A stretch of DNA of 64,000 bases. Origin: Aquilaria yunnanensis. Taxonomy: Eukaryota; Streptophyta; Magnoliopsida; Malvales; Thymelaeaceae. Location of the stretch: contig CM077600.1 of the NCBI GenBank assembly GCA_039654915.1, positions 76,331,992 through 76,395,991 on the forward strand. The letters are read 5' to 3'. Shown one piece after another: positions 46,642-57,969 of this stretch. The position numbers and the translations under genes are program-made. Each line of letters begins with the position of its first letter. Within the stretch, counting starts at the first letter, position 1. The notes under the pieces were generated by a model that did not search any database, was not told where the DNA came from, and worked only from the letters and a program-made list of their open reading frames with translations.

Positions 46642-48545
46642 TGTAGTAACGTGTTTTTAGGAGTCATCATCAATCAGTTTCGACTAGGTTGATGCTTATT
46701 ATGGCAAGAGATTCTAAGATCGTGAGTTGGTTATACTAAAATAACTTTATTAAAGCACCCGGAAATTGGTGCTATAGGGTTCAGTTTTATCTTTTCCTAA
46801 CTCTTTATTTCTTGACCTAATCTTTGATGAAAATAATTTTAATAAATTTTATTTGTTTATGTTTAATTTTTAATTAATTTAATTCCAAAACCGTGAATCT
46901 TACTAAACCAATCGAATATGAAATCTTAGATGTCCTTGAAATTTCAGGACTTTACTAAATCCATGAAGAATTTAGAAGGACCATCTTACTCTTAGCCGTG
47001 AGTCTTACTAAACCAATCAAATTTGAACAAACACATGAGGATTTTATCAAATCCACCAAGAATAGATTCCCAAAAATTTGTTAAATATTTAAAAGTTACT
47101 TAACCAATATTTTGTGTATGTTACTATTAGAGGCATCATGAGAATTAAAATTGAACTATTCTAAAAAAATAAACAAGAGAAGAAAAAGAAACAAATCAGA
47201 ATCCCATGTTGTTCCCCTATGCCAGTTTAATGACCAAGTTTAATGCATGGCCAAACCAACAATAACAAAGAAGACAAAGAAAAGAACAAACAATGAAAAG
47301 CTTGTTGTCAGTGACTAATATGCAAAATAAAAGAAAGTTAGTGACATCTATGGATGAAATAAAAAGTTAAAGGACTAATCAGGAACGGTACCCAAGGGAA
47401 AAGGAGGCTTGGCTGAATCTGTTGATGGAATGGGTCGGGTACGCGGGTCGCAATCCGGGTTTGTCCTCGATTCTCCTCTTTTCGGCGACGCTGAGGCGGA
47501 GGGCAACCTGGGTTTGGATGTGGGGATGGCGGCAATCCTGGGGCGGCTCCTTGGAGGACAAACGGTGAGCGGGAGAGGCGGTGGCAGTGGCGAGTGGAGA
47601 GATAACGAGGCGGATGGAGCGCGAAAGAGGCACGATGTGGGGGCTGTTCAGAGCGATCGGCGCTTCTGACATTGACGGTGACGGATGAGGAGCAGTAGAG
47701 GTGGGCTGGCGGTGGCAGTGGAGGAGGCGGCCTCGGAGAAGGGGGGAAGATGAAGCGTCGGGCAGCGGATGGCAACCAGGGATGGCCGCGGATTAATGGA
47801 AAATCTAGGGTTTTGTGGGCTGAGGGGGGAGCGGCCGAGGCTGAAAGTTGCAGTTTTACCTTTTTAAGAGAAGCTTATGGTTTTCAAATTTTCTCTCCCC
47901 TTTTCTTCCAAGTGTATTTCTATTTATACTAGAGGAGGTTTAAAACGTGTTTAATAAGGTTTTGAGAGTTTAAACTTCATCCAAATTAAATTTGAAGAGG
48001 TTTAAGACAATTAAGATATAATATGGTAGAAACACTAGTTTAAGTCCAACAAAACTCTCAAGCTGCTGATTTAGCCCTAAATTCTGTTTAAATTTCAATT
48101 GGACCCAAGACTTATAAAATTTATCAAATTAGCCAAAAGCTTCATAAATTTGCGTAGACTTTCCCAGAATTTTATAAGTTTGTTAGATTTACCTCAAACT
48201 TTTCAATTTTTCCTAGAACTTTCTACGAAACCTTGGCTTCCACCAAAACTTTTCTCTTTTACCTAAATTGACCTTGCAAAACCTTTAGGACTCCAAATTA
48301 GTACCTAAACTAAATTAACTCCTATTTTGACCCTAAATGACCATTCTAAATTCCTTAAAACTCATAACACGAACAACAATGTAACCTAAAAATGACTAGA
48401 TCAACTAATCCTAAAATGAAAAAAATGACCCAAATGTCCTAAGAATTGACCAAATTACCCCTAAAAAAGAAAAGGCTCTCTAAACTAATTTTTCAACCTA
48501 AAACTTAAACAAAGGTGAGTGTCCGAACAGAATTGGGTGTCAACA
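46642..48545 (-). repeat. 5' LTR of the LARD-like element
   Basis: It starts TGTTGACACCCAATTC at 48545 and ends ...CGTTACTACA at 46642, 1,904 bp. A GC-rich, CpG-bearing block at 47380-47840 stands out from AT-rich flanks and lies just downstream of the TATA box in element sense. It is probably the transcribed R/U5 part of the LTR. Confidence 0.75.
47921..47928 (-). promoter_or_regulatory. TATA box of the LARD-like LTR
   Basis: The minus strand reads AGTATAAATAGAAATAC, a strong plant TATA context. It sits about 60-90 nt upstream of the GC-rich block. Confidence 0.65.
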
Positions 48546-49375
48546 GACAGCCATGAAGAAGACAAAGACAAGTGACAACAGATGAACCCAAGAGAGGAAC
48601 CAGAGGTCCGGAACAAATTAAAAAAAATGGGAGAACAGAAAGTGGAGGGAAGAAAAATTAAAAATAGACCGAAGGAAAAATAGAATGCCAACTTAATTAG
48701 GAATTAAAGATGCTAGAAACTAGAATTGTATGGTCAATGCCTGTTATGGGCTCCATCTCTGTCCTGTTTCGCTGAGTTCTCCTCCATCTGCATGTTGTTA
48801 ACTTTCGGTTTCTAATGATCCTCACCATCTGAGTCATGGTTGGCGGTGCCTTCTTCAAATACTATTCCTCTTCTTTCACAAAGCCGTTTCTTTGTTTCCT
48901 CCCTAGGTGTGGACCTTAATCTGGGCATGGCAAGGTCCTTTTATTCATTTTCCACTTACCAGTGTCTGACGACGATCAATCCCAGTTGCACCATCCTTGA
49001 TCGACTCGCTTTCTATCCCTGTTCAATGTCCCTCGCGTTGTTTGAAGGCTCACTTGTGTGGAAGTTCGGGTGCGTCCAGATTTCACCGAATGGTCTTAGG
49101 GCTTCATAGTTACACAATTTTCTAAAGTGATGCAGGTTAGCCAGCATCGGTGTCACCTTAGGGGAGCACGATCATGCCTAATCAAAGAGACGAAGTTACC
49201 GAATCTTAGGAGCCCGCTTGAACCGATTCAACTGGTTAATGACGTAGGTCCACATTCATTTTAGAACTAATGAATAAACTAGCTTCATAGTTCATAAATA
49301 TGCAACATAAACAAGTATAAGTGAATATTTATTCTCCTTTATTAGCATTCTAGGAACAACACACTTGCTCGACAT
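48546..49375. other. Unassigned, no gene seen
   Basis: The sequence has mixed composition with short frames only (for example 48840-49109) and no recognised similarity. It flanks the LTR palindrome on the left. Confidence 0.35.
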
Positions 49376-50400
49376 TGATAGCCGAAGTGCTATCGCCCTG
49401 ACCACCTACTGACGACGGGAAAGAGGGAGCCAGACACCTGAGGCATACGACCTCAGAAAGGACTCCGAAGTGAAGGAAGTCATACACTTGAGGCGCACGA
49501 CGTCGGTAGCTCACCAAATTCCAACTTCGGGAGCCAGCGTAGCGCCTCATTCGGGAGGGCGACCGAACCAGCTTCAGGGGAGAAAGACCAACCACCCCTT
49601 GCGGGAGAAAGCCCCCCGAAAACGTAGACACCGAAGTTCCATCCCGACTCCGGGAAAGGGCCTCTCACCCCGAAGTGAGGTATCAACCAAAGGGACATCG
49701 GTTGTACGGCAAGAGCCATCAAGGAGTCTCTGACACTCCGCTCATATACGTGTCCGACACGCCACCTCCAGACACGCTCTAACACGGCATCGCAGCATAC
49801 GTCCTGTCGCACAGGGCTACACCTACTACGGCTCACGGCCCGAGCAGCCTGTAGATGGCTAGGGGCCCCCACACCCAAAAATATGAACACCATCCGTCCA
49901 TACACGTGTCACAATCTGAAGGGATCACTCCCTCCCTTATAGACCAGGGAAATGGTCACAGGCGAGGGGGTTCTCCGCCCGGAGGACCAAAAGGACAAGA
50001 GGACGCTCTTCTCTCTCTGCCTGAATGCTCTCCCGTCAGCCCTCAGAAAGACACGCTAGGCAAGCATCTCTTGTGCTTATTACTACGTCTCTCTCTCTCT
50101 CTCGAAGCACTGACTTGGGCATCGAAGGTTCCCCCCCCGGAAAACCACCCCGGGGCCTTCCTAACCCCTGTTTTCTGAGTGTTTCAGCCAGGTCCCCTAG
50201 AAGGATCTCCGCTCCGGGCTCTCTCCCGTGCCGGAAGTCTTTCCCGTCCTCACCAGCCACGGTACCAGGAAGCTGCCGGCCACCACTTAAGGTAACCCTC
50301 TCAGGGTACCTTCTTGTACCTCCAGGACCCCCTGCTGCCCACACCGCTGCACACAGTGAAGATGCTGGCTTCGCCTAACCGGACCGCATCAGATGCCGGC
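49376..50400 (+). repeat. Left LTR arm of the palindrome
   Basis: TGATAGCCGAAGTGCTATCG at 49376 through ...CATCAGATGCCGGC at 50400. The terminal U5 bases corresponding to 50443-50464 are absent. A CT run at 50085-50105 has its counterpart in the other arm. Confidence 0.88.
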
Positions 50401-50440
50401 CACCATGTGGTCGTGGGTTCGATTCCCACAGACGGTGCCA
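50401..50440 (+). other. tRNA-like 3' part (T arm, acceptor strand, CCA) in the palindrome centre
   Basis: The sequence contains GTGGG, loop TTCGATT and CCCAC, an ideal T arm. AGACGGT G CCA follows as acceptor strand, discriminator and CCA, and TGGTC precedes as variable loop. The 5' half of a tRNA (D arm, anticodon loop, matching acceptor strand) is absent, so it is not a tRNA gene. By memory it resembles plant tRNA-Lys; the identity is unverified. Two bases (CA) separate it from the right arm, exactly where a tRNA primer meets U5. Confidence 0.8.
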
Positions 50441-50442
50441 CA

Positions 50443-51459
50443 TGATGTGGTCCGGGGGTGCGGAGCCAGCATCTGATCCGGTCCGGTTAGGCGGAGCCAG
50501 CATCTCCACTGTGTGCAGCGGTGTGGGCAGCAGGGGGTCCTGGAGGTACAAGAAGGTACCCTGAGAGGGTCACCTTAAGTGGTGGCTGGTAGCTTCCTGG
50601 TACCGTGGTTGGTGAGGACGGGAAAGACTTTCGGCATTGGAGAGAGCCCGGAGCGGAGATCCTTCAGGGGGACCTGGCTGAAACACTCAGAAAACTGGGG
50701 TTAGGAGGCCCCCGGGGTGGTTTTCCAGGGGGGAACCTCCGACGCCCAAGTCAGTGCTTCGAGAAAGAGAGAGAGACGTAGTAATAAGCACAAGAGACGC
50801 TTGCCTAGCGTGTCTTTTTTAGGGCTGACGGGAGAGTATTCAAGCGGAGAAAGGAGAGCGTCCTCTTGTCCTTTTGGTCCTCCAGGCGGAGAACCCCCTC
50901 GCCTGTGACCATTTCCTTGGTCTATAAGGGAGGGAGTGATCCCTTCAGATTGTGACACGTGTATGGATAGATGATGTTCGTATTTTTGGGCGTGGGGCCC
51001 CTAGCCATCTACAGGCTGCTCGGGCCGCAAGCTGTAGTAGGTGTAGCCCTGTGCGACAGGACGTATGCTGTGACGCCGTGTTAGAGCGTGTCTGGGGGTG
51101 GCTTGTCGGAGACGTATATGAGTAGAGTGTCAGAGACTCCTTGATGGCTTTTGCCGTACAACCGAGGTCCCTTTGGTTGATGTCTCACTTCGGGGTGAGG
51201 GGCCCTTTCCTGGAGTCGGGGGGCTTTCTCCCGCAGGGGGTGGTTGGTCTTTCTCCCCAAAAGCTGGTTCGGTCGCCCTCCCGAAGGAGGCGCTACGCTG
51301 GCTCCCGAAGTTGGAATTTGGTGAGCTACCGAGGTCGTGCGCCTCAGGTGTATGACTTCCTTCACTTCGGAGTCCTTTCCGAGGTCGTATGCCTCAGGTG
51401 TTTGGCTCTCTCTTTCCCGTGGTCGGTAGGTGGTCAGGGCGATAGCACTTCGGCTATCA
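50443..51459 (-). repeat. Right LTR arm of the palindrome
   Basis: Minus-strand TGATAGCCGAAGTGC at 51459 to ...GACCACATCA at 50443, 1,017 bp, complete, with the PBS (50440-50423) immediately after. Confidence 0.88.
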
Positions 51460-52587
51460 GATATACAAGGGGAAATCAAATTTCTGACTATGATGACAAG
51501 AAAATGGTCAACAGAGAGAAACAGATTTAGAGTTGAATGCTTGGAGAAGGGCCGAGTGAAAAGAAAGAAAAAAAGTGTGCCTGGAGAAGAAGAAGCAGAA
51601 AAACACATTTGGAACTGTTGTTGTAGCGTCCTTACCCCAAACAGGGTCGTCCTAGGAAGACTGTGGTACAAAGTTCCATACTAATTGCAGTTAGCTAGTT
51701 ATTTACTTGTACCATCTTAAAATGTTTCATGTATCTAGCTATTAACCTATGATGCACTATGCATGCTCTTGCTTCAGCTTGAATTTCACTTTCAAAAATA
51801 TAAATATAACATTGCTACAGCTCTTATAAAACATAAACAAGCCCCAAATCAAAGCATAAAATATAAGTGTATTTGCTACAAGTAATAACCGTGCACGTGC
51901 ATTATTACATAAGTAAAGACTATGCACATGCCCGAAAGTAACTAAAGTGCTACTCGACCTAGAGACATTGGAAGCTAAACAAGCAAACAAATGTATATTG
52001 AAGAACTACTACTAAGATCTATGGTTCACTATGTCCATCTTTGTGCCACTAGCCTCTGTAAGGTTGCAAGACAACTATAGTTAGCACAAACAACTTAACT
52101 AGTAAAACTAGAATCATTAAATGATTCACTAGTGGTTACCTACAATATAAATGGTAGCTTGACAACCCTCTAAGATCACCGGCTCCTTACAGATACAATT
52201 TGCATAACAGCATTAAAGGGAGTGAGAATTCGAAGATCCCTAGTTAGGGATTCAGCTACCAGCAAAGAAACATTAAAAACGTGTAAAGAAAAACCTAAGC
52301 ACGCTCATATATATAATATATGAAATCTATTATGGGCCTTGTGCAGTTTGAGGCCTAACATATGCACATATATTGGAGTCCCTTAGGATCCCACCTCTTC
52401 CTAGTCCTTGCACGAACGTTACCCTATGCATAGCAAGTTCTTGGCCCCTAACTTGCTCCTAGCAAGCTTAGCTTGCTGATGTCCTAGGGAGCTTATCTCA
52501 CTGGTTAACCTTCTCTTTGTTGTTCTACAAGTGAACATGGTGGATACTCTTTGCTTGAGTTCTAAGGAACTTACTAGGTGTACTAGG
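51460..52587. other. Unassigned, no gene seen
   Basis: The phrase TGTAGCGTCCTTACCCC at about 51623 looks like an LTR terminus. No partner copy is in the window. Low-complexity AT-rich sequence follows to the copia LTR. Confidence 0.3.
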
Positions 52588-54005
52588 CGTTGGGTTTCGG
52601 GAGCCAAACAGTGTAGCGGAATTTAACCGAAACCCTCCAGGATCCAAGTGAAACGGGGTAAACCAGGTGTTCAAAAATTTTTATACCTAATTTTCAGTTG
52701 AGATCTCTCACTCAACTGTAGAGTCGAATCACAAAACCTGAACAGTTGACGTGTTCAAGCTCTCTATGGTATCCACATGAGCCTCTCGGGATCACCACGC
52801 TTCCACCACGTCCCGGCAGATGCGTTTCTCTTGTGCTCGTAGTGCTAGCTTGCATCCTCTAAGGAATTACAAGAGTATAGTGCGACTGTCCTTTTGGAAG
52901 GCTAGGGCAAGGAGACCTACGAATTTCTCACTAAAAGTTGTATTTATAGTGAGACTCAACTTCCAGGCCTAATGGGTTTCAAAGCCCTAATCTAATTAGG
53001 CTTTAATTTCAGGCTTAATAATGGGTCAACTATTGGGCCCATTATTAATACAAAATTATTGTGAAACTAAAACTCAAATTATTAGCCCACGCACTCTAAT
53101 GATCCAGATAGCTCTATCTGTGCGACCCAATAGGCTCTTACCATGTTGGCAATGATCATAAATCATATTTATGATCATACGCAATGAACGGTGTCTAGCA
53201 ACACATCTTTGCTACCCAAGTAACAAGATTGTCGATGATTCGACTAAACCTTTATGATCATCACCGATATATTCCATTGTCCCTTTCTCCAAGATATCAA
53301 GACTAAGCACGAGACATGGAATGTGTCACTCTCGTATAGCCCAATCTTTGGTTTTTTGATTATCGAGTAGACCAACTTAAACTGATGACATTGATATCGT
53401 ATATCAACTCATCCGAGCATGACCATGCATTTTTTCTAAGTCTTACTCTATCAAGGGGCCCAAAGATATCACTCCCATTACATAGGAGGGACAAATCTCA
53501 TCTTGATCATACAAGTCCTTCCGCATGATATGTGACATACCCAATGACCTCCTTCAAGTTCATTCAGTTACGAGAAACAAAGGAAAGTATCAAAGTATGT
53601 GACTCACATGTAGGGAACCTTGATGATCTTAGGTCAAAGGACTACATATACCATGATCATTATGAGAATCACTTATGACACTCATATAACGATCCATGTA
53701 GTGTTCTCATGGTGGGTCGGTCCAATACACAGGTTCTCCAACTTGTACCCATATGTAGACTACATATCTCATATTAGTCTCCACAAATGCTAGTCATTAT
53801 GTATTATTGCAACCCGCTCCACAATAACACTAGACTAGGGACGTTTAAGAATATCATTATTCTAGGGTTACAATTATGTTTATTACGTTACGCCAAAACA
53901 AAATAAGAAACATAATTGCTGGATTAATGCCTTAATAATATATCATGACTCAATGTGCAAAAAATACAATCATCTCATGATTGGCTTTTGGGCACAACAC
54001 TAACA
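52588..54005 (-). repeat. 3' LTR of the copia element
   Basis: Minus-strand TGTTAGTGTTGTGCCC at 54005 to ...GAAACCCAACG at 52588, 1,418 bp. It contains the family's conserved hairpin at 53153-53177 (arms TGATCATAAAT and ATTTATGATCA). Confidence 0.92.
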
Positions 54006-54020
54006 ATCTCCCACTTGCAC
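54006..54020 (-). other. Polypurine tract of the copia element
   Basis: The minus strand reads GTGCAAGTGGGAGAT directly before the LTR start TGTTAG. This is a typical copia plus-strand primer. Confidence 0.85.
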
Positions 54021-54039
54021 TAAAAGCCAATCATCCATG

Positions 54040-57000
54040 TATGTAATACCAATGGACCTAGAATGGCTATCATGCTTCTGCTGCGTAAGAGGCTTTGTCA
54101 GTGGATCAGCAACGTTGCTATCTATCGAAGTTCTGCACATCCTTACGTCACCCCTCTCGATGATCTCCTTGATGAGATGATAGCGTCGGAGTATGTGTTT
54201 GGATCGCTGGTGAGATTAAGGTTCCTTAGCCTGTGCGATTGCTCCATTGTTGTCACAATAGAGCTCTATCGGGTCAGCAATGCTTGGAACCACTCCAAGT
54301 TCAGTGATGAACTTCTTGATCCAAACTGCCTCATTCGCAGCATCAGAGGTAGCAATGTACTCAGATTCGGTTGTAGAGTCAGCTACTGTCTCTTGCTTTG
54401 AACTCTTCCAGCTCACAACACCACCACCAATATAAAACACATAACCAGATTGCGATTTAAAATCATCCTTATCAGATTGGAAGCTTGCATCGGTGTAACC
54501 AAATACCACGAGCTCATCTTCACCTCCAAAGACCAAGAATGCATCCTTAGTCCTTCGTAAGTAATTAAGGATGTTCTTAACAGCTGTCCAATGACTCTTA
54601 GCGGGGTTCGATTGGTACCTACTAGTCATGCTCAAGGCATATAAGACATCGGGACGAGTACATATCATGGCATACATGATAGATCCAATTGCTAAGGCAT
54701 ATGGAATCTTACTCATGTGCTCTCTTTCCTCAGGTGTACTCGGACATTGAGATCTAGAAAGAGTTATACCATGTGACATGGGCAAGAATCCTTTCTTGGA
54801 ATCTTGCATGCTAAGCCTCTTTAGCACCTTGTCAATATATGTACTTTGACTTAGGCCAAGAAGCTTTCTAGATCTATCTTTATAGATCCTGATGCCTAAC
54901 ACATAGGCTGCTTCACCCAAGTCCTTCATAGAGAAACATTTCCCCAGCCAAGTCTTCACAGACTGTAACTTAGGAATGTCACTCCCGATGAGTAGTATGT
55001 CATCTACATACAACACCAAGAAGACAATAGTGCTTCCACTAACCTTCTTATAGACACAAGGTTCATCTTCATTTTTGATAAAACCAAACTCTTTGATTGC
55101 TTCATCAAAATGAAGATTCCAACTTCGAGAAGGTTGCTTCAGTCCATAAATAGACCTTCGCAACTTGCACACTTTATTGGCATTCTCAAGAGTGACAAAA
55201 CCCTCAGGTTGTGTCATGTACACATCCTCAAGTGGCTTTCCTTTTAGGAATGCAGTTTTGATATCCATTTGCCATATCTCATAATCATAGTGTGCAGCAA
55301 TAGCAAACAAAATTCGGATGGATTTAAGTATAGCAACTGGTGAAAAAGTTTCATCATAGTCAATACCATGAATTTGCTTGAAACCTTTTGCAACGAATCA
55401 TCCCTTAAAGGTAATCACATTACCATCCATGTCAGTTTTCTTCTTGAAAACCCATTTGCACCGTATGGGCTTTACCCCTTCAGGTGGGTCAACCAAAGTC
55501 CATACTTGGTTTTCATACATGGATTCCATCTCAGATTTCATGGCCACCAGCCACTTCTCAAAGTCAGGCCTCGACATAGTTTGTTGGTAGGTTCTAGGCT
55601 CATCCTGATCCATGAGCATCACATCACCAGTGTGAGTCACGAGAAAGCCATATCTCTCAGGCTCACGCCGAATCCTACTAGACCTACGTGGGCTCTGTGC
55701 TATAGGAACAGACTCTTGAACCACAATATCTTGTGGTGTCTGTTCAGGTTCCATTTCAGGTTCGATGTCTTCTTGTTTTTCTTGAATTTCTTCAAGTTCT
55801 ACTTTCCTCCCACTAGTTCCTTTAGAGATAAACTCTTTCTCTAAAAAGACACCGGTTCGAGTAACAAACACTTTTTGCTCAGAAGGATTGTAGAAATAGT
55901 AACCCTTTGTTTGTTTGGGATACCCAACAAAAAGGTATTTTTGAGATTTGGGCCCTCGTTTGTCAGAGGATTGACATTTCACATAAGCGTCACAGCGCCA
56001 AATCTTCATAAAAGACAAATTGGGACGCCTCCCACTCCATATCTCATATGGTGTCTTTTGAACTGATTTAGATGGAACTTGGTTTAGTGTAAAAGCGGTT
56101 GTCTCTAGAGCATGTCCCCAAAAGGAGTTTGGAAGGTCAGCTTGACTCATCATGGAGCGAACCATGTCTAACAGAGTTCGATTTCTCCTTTCAGATACAT
56201 CATTCCATTGAAGTGTACCTGGTGGAGTGAGTTGTGATACTATACCACACTTTTTTAGATAGTCAAGGAATTCTCGATCCAAGTGCTCTCCACCTCGATC
56301 TGATCGAAGCACTTTGATACTCTTCCCGAGTTGATTCTCTACTTCATTCTTGAATTCTTTGAACTTTTCAACGGATTCTGACTTGTGCCTCATGAGATAT
56401 ACATAGCCATATCTGCTAAAGTCATTAGTGAAAGTAATGAACTATTGAAAACCTCCTCTAGCATGTGTAGACATAGGGCCACCTACATCACTATGTATGA
56501 GTCCTAGTAAGTCATCAGCCCTTTCACTTTGCCTTGTGAATGGGGCTTTGGTCATCTTGCCCAACAAACATGACTCACATATCTCATATGATTCAAAATC
56601 AAATGAGTCCAAGAGTCCATCCTTATGGAGCTTGGATATGCAAGTCTCGTTTATATGGCCCAAGCGACAATGCCAGAGATAGGTCGGGTTCGAATCATTT
56701 AATTTGACCTTCTTGGTATTCACATTATAGATTGGATCTTCGAGGTCTAGAACATGCAACCCATTGCTAAGTTGAGCACTACCATAAAAGATTTCATTCA
56801 AATAAATAGAACAACATTTGTCCTTTATTATAAATGAAAAACGTTTCTTGTCCAAACAAGAAACAGAAATCAAATTTCTACTAATAGTAGTCACAAAGTA
56901 GCAGTTGTCTAATTCTAAAACTAATCTACTAGGTAAAGTGAGAACATAAGTCCCTACGGCTAAGGCAGCAACACTTGCTCAATTTCCAACACGTAGGTCC

Positions 57001-57092
57001 ACTTCACCTTGGGCCAATCTTCTACTTCTACTTAGATCCTGCACATTTGTACAAATGTGAGATCCACATCCAGTATCCAATACCCAAGATCA
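54040..57092 (-). pseudogene. Copia pol: protease, integrase, RT, RNase H with stops
   Basis: One minus-strand frame, shared with the second half of gag, carries protease (VLDTGCGSHIC near 57060) and an integrase zinc domain (LWHCRLGH ... CESCLLGK, 56700-56560). The integrase core follows (HSDVGGPMS; SDRGGEHLDREFLDYL; NDVSERRNRTLLDMV), then RT with YVDDILLIGSD (about 55010-54980) and RNase H with SKQETVADSTTESEYIA (54410-54360). Stops are at 57090-57092, 56979-56981, 56442-56444 and 55398-55400. A shift near 54216 moves the RNase H end to another frame. Substitutions such as Asp for the usual Gly before VSERRN add to the evidence of decay. The product would be the replicative polyprotein. Confidence 0.88.
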
Positions 57093-57969
57093 GGAAGTAG
57101 AAAAGTTAGCCTCTATAACAAAAATACCTGAAGTGGAAGTCTTACTTCCCTTTTCCTTAGCAAGTTCTTCAAGATAGAGCTTGCAGTTGCGCTTCCAGTG
57201 TCCAGGTTGCTTATAATGGAAGCAGTCCCCTTCTTTTGCGATAGCACCCTTTGGTTTCAGTGCAACTGAAGAAGAATTAGCATTTGACTTTCCATTAGCT
57301 TTATCCTTCTTCTTGTTGGCTTTTCCTTTTCCCTTGCCGTTTTGAACCATCAAAATGGGCTTAGCCTTCTTAAGGTTTTGCTCAGCAGTTTTCAACATGT
57401 TGAGCAATTCAGGAAGGGATTTGTCAAGGTCGTTCATGTTATAGTTCATGACAAATTGACTATAGCTTTCAGGCAACGATTGTAAGACTACATCAATAGC
57501 CAACTCTTTCTGAAGAGAAAATCCAAACTCTCGAGATTCTCAATGTACCCAATCATCTTGAGCACATGAAGACCCACGGGCTTCCCTCAGACATCTTGCA
57601 CTGAAACAATGCCTTAGAGGTCTCAAACCTCTCATGCCTAGCTTGCTCTTGGAAAACCATTTTGAGATGTTCGATCATATCGAACGCCCCCATGTTCTCA
57701 TGTTGGTTCTGAAGCTCAGATTTCATGGTAATAAGCATGAGGCATGCAACATCCAAAGCATCATCAGAATGCTTCTTGTGAGCATCCCTTTCAGCTCTTG
57801 GAGCAGTGGCAGCAGGCTCATTTAGAATGGGCTGCTCTAGGACATAAGCCTTTCTCTCTTGCTCGAGGACTATCCTCAAGTTTCGGTACCATTTGAGAAA
57901 GTTGGTCCCATTCAGTTTTTCCTTCTCAAGGATCGATTGCAACGAAAGTGTCGATGTGTTTTGTGCCAT
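57093..57969 (-). pseudogene. Copia gag, frameshifted
   Basis: The ATG at 57969 begins MAQNTSTLSLQSILEKEKLN, followed by GTNFLKWYRNLRIVLEQE, the usual copia gag N-terminus. One-base shifts near 57570 and about 57510 move the frame to the one that continues into pol (57503 downward). The zinc knuckle is at about 57230-57190 (CFHYKQPGHWKRNC, with Tyr-Lys-Gln where Cys-Gly is common in the middle). It would form the particle. Confidence 0.85.

Larger units (their letters stand above)
41878..48545 (-). mobile_element. Coding-free LTR element with Ogre/Tat-like PBS (LARD-like)
   Basis: On the minus strand: 5' LTR 48545-46642, PBS 46639-46621, about 4.7 kb of internal sequence without gag or pol, two tandem arrays near the 3' end, PPT at 41928-41914, then a 3' LTR cut to 36 bp (41913-41878). 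The PBS and the arrays close to the 3' LTR are features known for Ogre/Tat elements. Absence of all coding makes it a large non-autonomous derivative. The remnant and the 5' LTR share the terminal CAAAGGTGAGTG, then GAACAGAATT and GGTGTCAACA. Confidence 0.7.
49376..51459. mobile_element. Palindromic Tat-type LTR pair around a tRNA-like 40-mer
   Basis: The left arm (49376-50400, plus) and right arm (51459-50443, minus) are the same LTR, about 95% alike by eye and joined tail to tail. Both outer ends are the U3 terminus TGATAGCCGAAGTGC. The centre, 50401-50440, reads like the 3' part of a tRNA ending in CCA and doubles as the PBS of the right arm. The left arm lacks the last ~22 nt of U5 and has ~27 extra nt near 49615-49645. 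The flanks are GACAT (49371-49375) and GATAT (51460-51464), a probable target repeat with one change. No internal coding exists. Confidence 0.85.

Noticed and set aside
47338..47775. A proline-rich 145-residue host protein on the minus strand
   Set aside because: It lies wholly inside an LTR, overlaps other equally open frames and has low-complexity composition. I treat it as LTR sequence.
50025..50378. 117-residue and other Ser/Pro-rich ORFs in the palindrome arms
   Set aside because: Several overlapping frames on both strands of a GC-rich LTR are open by composition, and none matches a known domain.
50401..50440. A tRNA gene
   Set aside because: Only the T arm, 3' acceptor strand and CCA are present. 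The D arm, anticodon arm and the 5' acceptor strand are missing, and CCA is not encoded in plant nuclear tRNA genes.
49376..51459. A foldback or MITE-type DNA transposon with long inverted repeats
   Set aside because: The arms resemble the Tat-type LTR at 2453-3410 and the right arm is followed by a PBS, so a retroelement origin explains more.
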